Of a stretch of 52,530 nucleotides of DNA, positions 18,521 through 27,500 are shown one piece after another. Positions within the stretch are counted from its first letter, which is position 1, and the number at the start of each line of letters is the position of its first letter. The position numbers and the translations under genes were made by a program. The DNA comes from Burkholderiaceae bacterium (GTDB lineage Bacteria > Pseudomonadota > Gammaproteobacteria > Burkholderiales > Burkholderiaceae_E). Under the pieces are notes generated by a model, which was given only the letters and a program-made list of their open reading frames with translations, was not told the origin of the DNA and did no database searches. Where the stretch lies: positions 1 through 52,530 of the forward strand of contig JAMLIN010000030.1 in NCBI GenBank assembly GCA_023954135.1, written 5' to 3'.

Positions 18521-18850
18521 TCAATCTGTTTGAATCGTTCGAAATTCGGTTACATGCAGCACGAGCACCGGGCTGTTGCGATGCCGCGCCGCCAGGAAGC
18601 CCGCCAGCTTCAGCCCGCTGCCCGGAGCGATCGCCGCGAAGCGCTGCGCCTCGTCGCCGATGACCACCAGCTCCAGCGGACAATCGACCCGCCTTGCCTG
18701 CCCCGCCTCGGACTGCTCCGACTCGTGGCGCAGGCTCGCGGTGACGATCGGCACGCCCGCCGGGGTGTAGCGCAGGGCTTGCGAGGAAACCAGCACCCCA
18801 CCGATCACGACCCGGTTCGGGAAACCTCGCCCCGCAGCCGGCCCGGTCAC
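18521..18850 (-). CDS. priB: primosomal replication protein N (PriB), GTG start
   Basis: 109 residues. Homodimeric single-strand-DNA-binding OB-fold protein of the PriA-PriB-DnaT restart pathway. Seen: NRVVIGGVLVSSQALRYTPAGVPIVTASLRHES, CPLELVVIGDEAQRFAAIAPGS and the C-terminal strand LVLHVTEFRTI. Its place between rpsF and rpsR is diagnostic. The start is GTG at 18850, 13 bases after rpsF. Confidence 0.93.
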   Translation of the reverse strand: MTGPAAGRGFPNRVVIGGVLVSSQALRYTPAGVPIVTASLRHESEQSEAGQARRVDCPLELVVIGDEAQRFAAIAPGSGLKLAGFLAARHRNSPVLVLHVTEFRTIQTD

Positions 18851-18863
18851 GGACGCCGCGGCC

Positions 18864-19232
18864 TCAGGCCGCCTGCTGCGGCTCGGTCGCGGCCTTGCGG
18901 GCCTCTTCCTTCTGGAGCTGCTTCCACATCGGCGAAGCGCCCGTCTCGGCCTTGCGCATCGACACGGTCAGGTGGCGCATGACGGCATCGTTGAAGCGGA
19001 AGGCGGTCTCGAGCTCGGCCAGCGTCGCGGGCGTGCACTCGACGTTCATGAGGACGTAGTGGGCCTTGGCGACCTTCTGGATCGGGTAGGTCAGCTGGCG
19101 CCGCCCCCAGTCCTCGATCCGGTGCACCTTGCCTTCCTGGGACTCGACCAGGGTCTTGTAGCGCTCGACCATGGCGCCGACCTGTTCGCTCTGGTCGGGA
19201 TGCACGATGAACACGATTTCGTAATGACGCAT
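18864..19232 (-). CDS. rpsF: 30S ribosomal protein bS6
   Basis: 122 residues including a charged C-terminal tail. It opens [18 protein letters not shown] and contains [27 protein letters not shown], the S6 signature. First gene of rpsF-priB-rpsR-rplI. A strong sigma-70 promoter and a leader of about 130 bases precede it; in many bacteria the S6:S18 complex binds such a leader and represses the operon. Confidence 0.98.
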   Translation of the reverse strand: MRHYEIVFIVHPDQSEQVGAMVERYKTLVESQEGKVHRIEDWGRRQLTYPIQKVAKAHYVLMNVECTPATLAELETAFRFNDAVMRHLTVSMRKAETGASPMWKQLQKEEARKAATEPQQAA

Positions 19233-19270
19233 CGATACTCCTGTTTTTGTGCCCTGCCCCTGTGCCGATC

Positions 19271-19302
19271 TCCCGGACAGATTTTCCCGGACAATCGCCG
19301 GG
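19271..19302 (-). promoter_or_regulatory. rpsF leader with alternative hairpins (possible S6:S18 control element)
   Basis: In the rpsF leader, CCCGG can pair with the first of two directly repeated TGTCCGGGA copies (19285-19293 and 19271-19279), giving a 5-bp stem with 7-base loop at 19286-19302, or with the second copy. The two pairings exclude each other. Assignment to the known S6:S18-binding motif is inference. Confidence 0.4.
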
Positions 19303-19372
19303 ATTCAGGGCCGCTCCTTGTGGACTTTTGGCCAAAGCCGCGCGTCTGGCTGGCTCCGGCAAGGAACCGATA

Positions 19373-19401
19373 ATTATAGGTCGGCGATGATTCTTTCGCA
19401 A
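19373..19401 (-). promoter_or_regulatory. sigma-70 promoter of the rpsF operon
   Basis: Minus strand: -35 TTGCGA (19396-19401), 17-base spacer, perfect -10 TATAAT (19373-19378). Predicted start near 19366 leaves a leader of about 130 bases before the rpsF ATG. Confidence 0.85.
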
Positions 19402-19418
19402 GAAAGCTCCCCCCAGCC

Positions 19419-20360
19419 ATGCTGATCGCCTGGATCCTGCGTCTGTTGCTGGCGGCCGGCGCCGCTGGCGTGCTTGCCGTGGCCGCGTTTCTGGTCGCGA
19501 CCGGCTCCTCCGGCTGGCCGACCGCCCTGCTGCTTTCCACCCTTCTCGCCGTGCTCCTGGTGCCGACGGCGGTCGCCACGGTGCTCGCGGCGGAGTTCCT
19601 GGCGAGCACGCTGCTGGGCGACCGCCACTGGCGAGGAATCCCTGCGGCCTGGCTGCGCGAGCTCGGCGCCTCGATGCGCACCTTCCTGTTCGCGGTTCCC
19701 CTGCTGGGTCAGCGGGCTCTTCGCACGACCGCCGGCGAACGCCTGCCGGTCGTGCTCGTCCACGGCTACCTCTGCAACCGGGCGGTCTGGCGGCCATTGT
19801 TCCGCCATCTGGCGCGCGCCGGCCATCCGGTAGAGGCGATCAACCTCGGACGCGCCTTCGTGCCGATCGACGAGCATGTGCCGACGCTCGCCCGCGCGGT
19901 GGCCGCCGCCGGTGCCGGCGGGCGACCGGTGGTGCTGGTCGGCCACAGCATGGGCGGGCTGGTGATCCGGGCCTGGCTGCGGCGCGCCGGCCATGCGGGC
20001 GTGGCCGGCATGATCACGCTGGGCGCCCCGCATCGGGGTACCCGCGCCGCCGCACTGGGACTGAGCCCCGATGCCCGGCAGATGCGCCGCGGCAGCGATT
20101 GGATCGCTGGGCTCGATGCGCACGAGGAGCGCGCCGGCGCAACGCTGGCCCGCTGCGTCATCCTCACCCGGAACGACAACATCGTGTATCCGCAATCCGA
20201 TCAGGTGCTGCCGGGCGCGCGCATCCTGCGCCTCGATGGCGTCGGCCACCTGGGCCTCGTCTACCAGCCGGCGGTCTGGCGGATGGTGGACGAGGAGATC
20301 GCACGGATCGAGGCGACGGCATCGGCCCGCCCGGCCGGTGCGCCGGGCACCCTGCCCTAG
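19419..20360 (+). CDS. membrane-anchored alpha/beta-hydrolase (triacylglycerol lipase-like)
   Basis: 313 residues. Two or three hydrophobic helices (about residues 5-28, 35-65) anchor the N-terminus. The hydrolase domain follows with the oxyanion motif VVLVHGYLCNRAVW, the nucleophile elbow GHSMGG (Ser177), TLGAPHRGT and a C-terminal His in GVGHLGLVYQP. This pattern fits lipase/PGAP1-like serine esterases; the substrate is unknown. It is divergent from rpsF and convergent with the methyltransferase gene 7 bases away. Confidence 0.8.
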   Translation: MLIAWILRLLLAAGAAGVLAVAAFLVATGSSGWPTALLLSTLLAVLLVPTAVATVLAAEFLASTLLGDRHWRGIPAAWLRELGASMRTFLFAVPLLGQRALRTTAGERLPVVLVHGYLCNRAVWRPLFRHLARAGHPVEAINLGRAFVPIDEHVPTLARAVAAAGAGGRPVVLVGHSMGGLVIRAWLRRAGHAGVAGMITLGAPHRGTRAAALGLSPDARQMRRGSDWIAGLDAHEERAGATLARCVILTRNDNIVYPQSDQVLPGARILRLDGVGHLGLVYQPAVWRMVDEEIARIEATASARPAGAPGTLP

Positions 20361-20367
20361 GGCCTGT

Positions 20368-21018
20368 TCACACTGCGATGGTCCCCGCGCCGGGGATCGG
20401 CTTGCGATACACCGCCGAGACGACGTGCGATATCCCGGCATGGGCCGAGCCCTCGGCGAGCACGATGTCGGCATCGCGGCTCGCGAGGATCTCCCAGCCG
20501 TCGAAGGCCTGGTGCAGGCGGCGCGCCTGGTAGAGATTCTCGGGAATCCCCGGGCCGCCGGTCCGGTAGCGCAGCTGGCGCTCCCCGTAGCCCTCGATCA
20601 GCAGCACCCCGCCCGGGCGAAGCGTCCGGCGAAAGCCCGCGAAGAGACGTTCGCGCAGATCGGGATCCGCGAACTGGATGAAGATCGCGACCACCGCATC
20701 GAAGGCATCGGGCTCGAAACCCCAACGGGCGGCGTCGGCCACCCGCAGGTCGATCTCCACACCGCGCTGCCCGGCAAGGGCACGCGCCTTCTCGATCGCC
20801 ACGGGCGAGATGTCGAAGGCGGTGACGTCGAACCCGGCGGCCGCGAGGAACACGCCGTTGCGCGATTCCCCGTCGGCGACGCACAGCACCTTCCCCCCCG
20901 CCGGCAACAGCCGATGGTGCTCGGCCAGCCACGGATTCGGCTCGGAGCCGAAGAGCAGGCCGTCGGCCTCGGCGAATCGCCGGTCCCAGGTTTCACGCGC
21001 GTCCTCGAATTCGCCCAT
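20368..21018 (-). CDS. class I SAM-dependent methyltransferase (TehB-like)
   Basis: 216 residues. The Rossmann methyltransferase fold is visible: motif I VLCVADGESRNGVFLAA, acidic loop VTAFDISPVAIEKARALA, motif IV FDAVVAIFIQFAD and LRPGGVLLIEGYG. The N-terminal W..RF......LFGSEPNPWL resembles TehB/thiopurine S-methyltransferase-like proteins. The substrate is unknown; tellurite or small thiols are guesses by family only. It is divergent from sorAB over a 202-base gap. Confidence 0.8.
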   Translation of the reverse strand: MGEFEDARETWDRRFAEADGLLFGSEPNPWLAEHHRLLPAGGKVLCVADGESRNGVFLAAAGFDVTAFDISPVAIEKARALAGQRGVEIDLRVADAARWGFEPDAFDAVVAIFIQFADPDLRERLFAGFRRTLRPGGVLLIEGYGERQLRYRTGGPGIPENLYQARRLHQAFDGWEILASRDADIVLAEGSAHAGISHVVSAVYRKPIPGAGTIAV

Positions 21019-21118
21019 GCCCGATTCTATCCAGTGACGGCGCCGGACTGCCCGACTCCGGCGTCATGCCCAGCCATGCCTCGGACCGGAAAGAAGTCCA
21101 TGTCGTTCGCATCGTTTT

Positions 21119-21134
21119 TATATTCTCGAATATA
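21119..21134 (+). promoter_or_regulatory. 16-bp palindrome upstream of the sulfite dehydrogenase genes
   Basis: TATATTCTCGAATATA is a perfect 7-2-7 inverted repeat standing in an AT-rich island, 87 bases before the sorA ATG and about 100 bases before the divergent methyltransferase start. Its size and composition fit an operator for a small dimeric repressor such as an ArsR-type sulfur-responsive regulator; no such regulator gene is in the window. Confidence 0.5.
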
Positions 21135-21220
21135 CATAGTGGGGTTCGCGTGCTTTCCTGCAGTTGCGAACCGTGGGGCGGCACATCGAAGGCAGCTTCC
21201 TTACCCGGAGGAGATGAACC

Positions 21221-22432
21221 ATGGAACCCATGCCCAGAGCGGTACCCCGAGTCGACATCAAACGGCGCTGGCTGCTCGCCGCCGCCGGTACCGGCGCAGC
21301 GGCCGGGCTGGGCGGCTGGAACGCCGCCGCCCGGGCGCAGGAGGCCAAACCGCTGCCACCGGTGGCGTCGTTCAAGGACGCGAGCCGGGTGATCGTGCAC
21401 AGCGCGAACGGCATCGAGACACAGCGATCCGCACTGGGCTCGAGCGCCATCACCGATATCGACGTCCTGTTCGTGCGCAACAACCTGGCTTCTCCCGACG
21501 CCGCCATCGTCGAGAACGCCGACGCCTGGCGGATCGAGATCGACGGCGTCACCAGTCCGCGCACGCTGACGCTCGCCGAGCTCAGGAACATGGGCCTGGC
21601 CTGCGTGGCCATGGTGCTGCAGTGCTCGGGCAACGGGAGGGGTTTCTTCGAGCACAAGGCATCCGGATCGCAGTGGAAGGTGGGCGCCGCCGGCAACGTC
21701 TTCTGGAGCGGGGTGCCGGTCAAGGACGTCGTCAAGGCCCTCGGCGGTGTGCGCGGAGGCATCCGGTACATGACCGGCACCGGGGGCGAAACGATTCCGC
21801 AGGGAATCGATCCGCTGACGGTGATGGTGGAGCGCTCGGTGCCGTGGACCGCGATGGAGGAAGCCATCCTCGCCTGGGAGCTCAACGGCAGGCCGATCCC
21901 GCTGGCGCACGGCGGACCGCTGCGGCTGATCATTCCCGGGTACTACGGCGTCAACAACATCAAGTACATCAAGCGTCTCGCCTTCACCGAGAACGAAACG
22001 GCCGCCAACATCCAGAAGTCGGGCTACCGCGTACGCGAGATCGGCAAGAAAGGCGATCCGTCGCAGGCATCGATGTGGGAGATGAACCTCAAGTCCTTCG
22101 TCACGTCTCCGGCGGGCGGAGAGACCCTGCGCCCGGGGCCGGCCCTGGTGCACGGAGTCGCGTTCACGGGCGGCGCTCCGGTCAAGAGCGTCGAGGTGTC
22201 GGTGGACGACGGCAAGTCGTGGCAGCCGGCCGAGTTCTTCGGCCCCGACCTCGGACGCTACGCCTGGCGGCAGTTCGTCGCGCGAGTGCAGCTGCCGGCC
22301 GGCAGGCACCGGATCACCAGCCGCGCCACCGCCGCCGACGGCACGGTGCAGCCCGAGCTGCGCGTCGAGAACGAGCGCGCCTATGCGCACAACGGCTGGC
22401 GCGACCATGCCGTCGAAGTCACCGTCGCATGA
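21221..22432 (+). CDS. sorA: periplasmic sulfite dehydrogenase, molybdopterin subunit (SorA/SoxC-like)
   Basis: 403 residues. Sulfite oxidase-family molybdoenzyme oxidising sulfite to sulfate. A Tat-type signal (KRRWLLAAAG, residues 14-23, cleavage near 40) shows export of the folded, cofactor-loaded enzyme. The molybdenum-ligating Cys135 lies in VLQCSGNGRGFF; GNVFWSGVPVKDV, GGPLRLIIPGYYGVNNIKY and a C-terminal Mo-co dimerisation domain (VHGVAFTGGAPVKSVEVSVDDG) complete the family pattern. GGAGGAG precedes ATG 21221. It overlaps the cytochrome gene by 4 bases, as in sorAB. SoxCD-type sulfur dehydrogenase is the alternative name; no other sox genes are present. Confidence 0.87.
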   Translation: MEPMPRAVPRVDIKRRWLLAAAGTGAAAGLGGWNAAARAQEAKPLPPVASFKDASRVIVHSANGIETQRSALGSSAITDIDVLFVRNNLASPDAAIVENADAWRIEIDGVTSPRTLTLAELRNMGLACVAMVLQCSGNGRGFFEHKASGSQWKVGAAGNVFWSGVPVKDVVKALGGVRGGIRYMTGTGGETIPQGIDPLTVMVERSVPWTAMEEAILAWELNGRPIPLAHGGPLRLIIPGYYGVNNIKYIKRLAFTENETAANIQKSGYRVREIGKKGDPSQASMWEMNLKSFVTSPAGGETLRPGPALVHGVAFTGGAPVKSVEVSVDDGKSWQPAEFFGPDLGRYAWRQFVARVQLPAGRHRITSRATAADGTVQPELRVENERAYAHNGWRDHAVEVTVA

Positions 22433-22740
22433 GGGCGTGGCGAGCCGCCGGGCTGGCATCTCTGCTCGCCATCGCCGGTGGCGCATCGGCCGGCGAGCCG
22501 GGCCTCGAAGTGTTCACGACGGGCGCGCAGCCACCCTGCGCGATCTGCCACACTCTCGAGGCTGCCGGTGCCTCCGGCACCCTCGGTCCTTCGCTGGACG
22601 AGCTGAAGCCGGATGAGGCGCGCATCCGGGCGGCGGTGCTCAACGGGGTCGGTGCCATGCCTTCGTTCGCGGATCAGTTGAGCGAGGAAGACATCGAGGC
22701 GGTCGTCTCGTTCGTCGCCAGGGCCGTCGCGGGGCGCTGA
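22429..22740 (+). CDS. sorB: c-type cytochrome subunit of sulfite dehydrogenase (SorB-like)
   Basis: 103 residues. A cleavable signal peptide (MRAWRAAGLASLLAIAGGASA) is followed by one heme-c motif CAICH (Cys37, Cys40, His41) and a probable distal Met77 in GVGAMPSF. Small monoheme cytochrome that should take electrons from the molybdopterin subunit to the respiratory chain. ATG overlaps the sorA stop (ATGA), so translation is coupled. Convergent with recD, 18 bases away. Confidence 0.87.
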   Translation: MRAWRAAGLASLLAIAGGASAGEPGLEVFTTGAQPPCAICHTLEAAGASGTLGPSLDELKPDEARIRAAVLNGVGAMPSFADQLSEEDIEAVVSFVARAVAGR

Positions 22741-22758
22741 CGCGACGGCTTGCGCGCC

Positions 22759-24570
22759 CTACCTTCCGGACGCCGACAGCCGGCGGGCCAGGTCGCCGTC
22801 GCGGCGGGTCGGGTGGCTGCTGGCCCAGGCCACCGCGGCTACGTCCCCGAAGATCTCGAGGCGGGATTTCGCCCGGGTAATGCCGGTATAGAGGCTCTCG
22901 CGGGTCGCGAGCGGATGGCCCGCAGGCGCCGGCACGAGCAGCACGGTATCGAACTCCGAGCCCTGCGACTGGTGGATCGTCAGCGCCCAGGCGTCGTCGC
23001 AGGCCGGCATCTGCAGCACTGGTACCGCCAGCGGCTCGCCGCCCCGGGCAAAGGCCACCACCAGGTGCCCGTTGGCCGCCAGGCAGACCCCGATCTCGCC
23101 GTTGAAGAGTCCGGTTTCCGGCGAGTTGCCACGCACGATCACGAGCCGTCCCGGATACCAGGCGCGGGCGTCGGGAATGCCCAGGGCACGGCGGGCGCGC
23201 GAGTCGATCTCGCGGCTGACGCGGGCCGCGCCGAGCAGTCCTTCGCGTAACGCGCAGAGCAACCCTAGCCGGCCGTAGTCGGCAAGCACGCCCGCGGCGA
23301 GCTTCGAGATGTCGTCATGCGCCATGCCGGCGGGCGTTGCGCGAATCCGCCCCCACAAGGCCTCGTGCTGACGGGCGACGCGCTCGGCGACGCGATGCAT
23401 CATCGCGGCCGGAGTCTCGCCGGGAAAACCGCCCAGGCTCACCGGACCGCCTGCGGCCGGCACGGGGCCGTCGCCCGCCGCTCCCGAGCGCACCGCGTCG
23501 GCGAAGCCCACGATCTGCGCTGCATCGCGCTGGCGATAGTTGCGCAGGAGGACCACCCCGCAATCGCCGATCGGGCCCTCGTCGACCTGGCAGGCCGAAC
23601 CGAAGACCGATCCCGGCTCCACCGACGCGAGCTGGTCGCGATCGCCCGCGAGCACGAGCCGGGCGTCCGGATGGAGCGCGGCCAGCAAGGCGTCGGCCAT
23701 CTCGAGGTCGATCATCGAGGCTTCGTCCACGATGACCAGGTCGTACGGCAGGGGATCGTCCGGACCGTGGGCGAAACCCCGCCCCGGGCCGCGCGAGCCG
23801 AGCAGCCGGTGCAAGGTGAGGCCGCCACGAGGGATCGGGCCGGCGGGATCCATGGCCGGGCTCGCGCCCGGCTCGGCGGCCATGGCGGCCATCGCCTCCA
23901 TCGCCCGCGCGGCCGCCTTGCCGGTGGGCGCCGCCACCACGATCCGCAACGATGGCGCGAGGCGGCGCGCCGCGCCGACCAGGCGCGCGAGGCTCGTCGT
24001 CTTGCCCGTCCCGGGGCCGCCGGAGAGCAGCAGCAGGCGGCGGGTGAGCCCGAGCTCGACGGCCCGGCGCTGCATGTCCGGCGCGCCCTCGTCGGCGGGG
24101 CCGAAGGCCTCGTCGAGGGCGGCGGCAATGGCGGCGAAGTCTCCGAGCGGATCGGCCTGCGCATGGGCGAGAAGCTTCGCCGCGAGCCGGGTCTCCGCGG
24201 CCCAGAAGCGCTGCGGATACAGCTTCCCGCCATCGAGCACGAGGGGACGGGTCGCGGTGAAGTCCGCAGCCGCGGGCCCGTCCGCCGCCGGAACGAAGTC
24301 GACAACGGGGCTCGCGGCGAGCTCCGCGGCCGCATCCCCGGCGACGTCGATACAGGCATGGCCATCGGAGGCAGCCAGCCAGAGCTCGCGGCCGAACGCG
24401 TCGAGCTCCGCCTTGCCGGCAATGGTGCCGCCGCCCACCTCGTGCAGGCGCGCGAGCGTCGCACCGGCCAGCAGCGCGAGCCGGGTAGGCACCGCCCCGC
24501 CGGCCGCGGTGTCGATCCCGGCGTCCACCCCGGGCCCCTTCGGGGAATCTCCTCTTGCCCGCCCGGCCAT
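22759..24570 (-). CDS. recD: exodeoxyribonuclease V alpha subunit RecD
   Basis: 603 residues. 5'-3' helicase subunit of RecBCD. After an N-terminal domain (PLVLDGGKLYPQRFWAAE) comes Walker A SGGPGTGKT (Lys190), VVAAPTGKAAARA, Walker B LVIVDEASMIDLEM, GDRDQLASVEPGSVF and the C-terminal SF1 motifs ALTIHQSQGSEFDTVLLV and LYTGITRAKSRLEI. The start ATG shares one base with the recB stop. Last gene of the recC-recB-recD operon. A few N-terminal residues are uncertain. Confidence 0.96.
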   Translation of the reverse strand: MAGRARGDSPKGPGVDAGIDTAAGGAVPTRLALLAGATLARLHEVGGGTIAGKAELDAFGRELWLAASDGHACIDVAGDAAAELAASPVVDFVPAADGPAAADFTATRPLVLDGGKLYPQRFWAAETRLAAKLLAHAQADPLGDFAAIAAALDEAFGPADEGAPDMQRRAVELGLTRRLLLLSGGPGTGKTTSLARLVGAARRLAPSLRIVVAAPTGKAAARAMEAMAAMAAEPGASPAMDPAGPIPRGGLTLHRLLGSRGPGRGFAHGPDDPLPYDLVIVDEASMIDLEMADALLAALHPDARLVLAGDRDQLASVEPGSVFGSACQVDEGPIGDCGVVLLRNYRQRDAAQIVGFADAVRSGAAGDGPVPAAGGPVSLGGFPGETPAAMMHRVAERVARQHEALWGRIRATPAGMAHDDISKLAAGVLADYGRLGLLCALREGLLGAARVSREIDSRARRALGIPDARAWYPGRLVIVRGNSPETGLFNGEIGVCLAANGHLVVAFARGGEPLAVPVLQMPACDDAWALTIHQSQGSEFDTVLLVPAPAGHPLATRESLYTGITRAKSRLEIFGDVAAVAWASSHPTRRDGDLARRLSASGR

Positions 24571-27500
24571 CAGTCGCCTCCCCCGGCCGTGCCGGAGAGT
24601 TGGGCGTCGAGCGCGACGACGAGCTCGCGCGAGGGCCGCGCGAAGTGCACACCCTTGCCGGCGGCACCCGTCATGCCCCTCAGGAACGCGTAGTACACGC
24701 CGCCGAAGTGGCGCTCGTAGTCGTAGCCGGGCAGGCGCGAGGCCAGCAGGCGATGCAGGGCGAGAGTGTAGAGGCAGAACTGGAGGGCGTAGCCGTGGCT
24801 GGCGATCGAGGCCGCCATGGCCTGCTCGTGGTAGGAGGAATCATCGCCCCCCAGGCGATTGCTCTTCCAGTCGAGAATCCAGTAGCGGCCATCGGCCTCG
24901 AAGACGAGGTCGATGAAGCCGCCGAGGTAGCCATGCCAGTCCGCGTTCGATGCGAGTTCGCCGTCGATGGCGAATTCCTTGCGCACGATCCCGACGATGC
25001 GCCGGGTGCGATCGACCGCGTTCGAGCCGATCGCCGGCAGGATGAATTTCAGTTCGCGGGTGAAGCCCGCCTTGCCCAGCCCCCGTAGCCGCGGCATCGC
25101 GCCGGCGCCATCCGGCAGCGGCGTGTCGAGGACGCGGTCGAGCCAGTCCGCCACGGCGCGCGCGTCGGCGGTGATGCCATGGCGCCCGAGCACGCGGGCG
25201 ACGAGCTCCGGGTCCACGGGCCGACCGAAATCCACTTCCTCGAGCACGGCATGAAGCGCGGTCCCGGCCCGGGCTCCCGCCGGGAAAGCGTGGCGCACGG
25301 CCTGCTCGCCGGACGGCGGCTCATCGGGGTCGACGGGCACCACGATCCATTCATCGTGGTCCGGGCGCGGCGCCTCGGCCGGCGGCAAGGGCGCCAGCGC
25401 ATCCACCGCATCGGGACGAATCGCGCGCATCAGGGCGGTGTAGCTGCGCTCTTCCCAGGGCGTCGCGATCTCGCCGGTGAACTCGCGCGCCCGGAGCTCC
25501 TCGGCGCGCCGCCGCAGCGGCGCGTCGTCCGACGCAGCCTCCCGCGGCTCGGGCATGCAGCCGAGGCCGGCGACCGCCTGCGGCGCCTTGCGCACCATCT
25601 CGGCGACCCGATCGGCCTGCGACGCACCCAGCAGCCGACCCACCTGCCCATCGCCCTTCGACGCCGACCAGAACAGGTAGAGCCGGTGCTCCGCCCGGGT
25701 CGCGGCGACATAGACGAGCCGCATGGCCTCGGACTCCTCCTCCTGCCGAGCGCGCTGGCGCATCGCGCCGATCGCGGCACCCTCGCCATCGGCCCGCGGG
25801 CCGCAGAGCAGGACCGTGCGCCAGCCCCCCTCGCCGTCCGGCTCGTGCAACGCGGCGGCGTCTTCCGTCTTCGACTTGCGGATGTCACGCCAGCCGAAGG
25901 GCACGAACACGATCGGGAACTCCAGCCCCTTGGACTTGTGCATCGTCAGGATCTGGACCAGGTCGTCGTCGCTCTCGAGGCGCAGCTCGGCCGATTCGTC
26001 CTTGCCGTCCGCGCTGCGCGCGATCCGGTCGGCGAGCGCAGCGCGCGCCTGCGCGGCTTCCTCGCGGGCCTCGGGCATCTCGCCGAGAAGCTCGAGCAGA
26101 TGCAGGAGATTGGTCAGGCGCCGCTCGGCATCGCGATCGGCCGCCAGCCGGGCCGCGGCCTCGAAGTCGTGGAACAGCAGGCGGCGCAGGGCCGCGACCG
26201 GGCCCAGGTAGCGCCAGGCGCCGGCGGCCCGCGCGAAGGATTCGACATGCCGGCTCCACTCGGCCGGGTCGAGCGCGAGCGCCTCGAGAGCGGGCGCATC
26301 GAAGCCGATGGCGGCGGTGAGCATCGCGCTGCGCATCGCCGATGCGCTGGCCGGATCGGCGATCGCGTCGATGATCCGCAACAGCTCGCCGGCATCGCGA
26401 GTGGCGAACACGCTGTCGCGGGTGATCTCGACCGCACCGATGCCATGGGCGCGCAAGGCCTGCTTGGCCTTCCCGCCCTCGTCCGCGCTGCGAACCAGCA
26501 CCGCGATGTCCCGCGCCCGCGGCACCCTTCGCCCGGCGTCGGGAGCGACGATCGTGCCGCCGGCACCGGCGAGCAGCCGGGCGATCTCGCGGACCATGAA
26601 CCCGAGCGCCGCCGCCTCGATGTCGGGAACCAGGGATCCCGCCTCGATCTCGACCAGATTGAGCGCCCGGCGATCGTCACCCGGCGGCGCCTGCCAGCGA
26701 TCGCGGGGACGAGATCCAATGCCGGCGGGCGCGAACCGGATATCGGGCAGCACGAAGACGTCGGGCGCGGCGAAAAGCAGGTTCAGGCCCGCGACCAGCT
26801 CGTCGCTGGCGCGCTGGTTGTCGCCCAGGCGCAGCTGCCGCCGGGCTTGCCCGCGGGCCGCGATGTAGGCGAAGACATCGGCATTGCGAAACGAATAGAT
26901 CGACTGCTTCGGATCGCCGACCAGCACCAGGCTGAGCCTCGGGTCGCTCTCCGCCTCGAAGGTCGGTGCATGCAGGAGGCGCAGGATCTCCCACTGGCAA
27001 GGGTCCGTGTCCTGGCACTCGTCGACGAACACGATCGGATAGCGCCGCCGCAGGCGTCCGGCGAGGGCTTGGCCGCGCTGCGGCTCGCGCAGGGCGTCGC
27101 GGGTGAGCCGCAGCAGGTCGTCGTAGGTCTGGACGCCTTCCTCGCGCTTGCGCAGCGCGAGCTCATGGCCGACCACCTCGCGCAGCTCCTCGAGCAGGCC
27201 GGCCCGCAACCCGGCGCGCCGTACGACCAGTGCGTCGAGCTCGTCGAGCAGGCCGGGCAGCGCGAACGGCGGCTGCGGCGCAGCCGGATCGGCGGAAAAG
27301 GCGGACGCGGCCAGCCGCTCGCGCGGGAGCCTGTCGTCCGGGCGCTTGCGTCGGTCCGACAGGGACGACGGCAGGCGGTCGAGCCACTCGCCGGTCCTGT
27401 CGAGCCATTCCGGTACCCTGGCCCTGGTGTAGGACCTGCGATTGATCCCATCCGTCGAGAGCAGCCAGGCCGCGAAGCCGTCGCGCTCGTCGCGCAGCGC

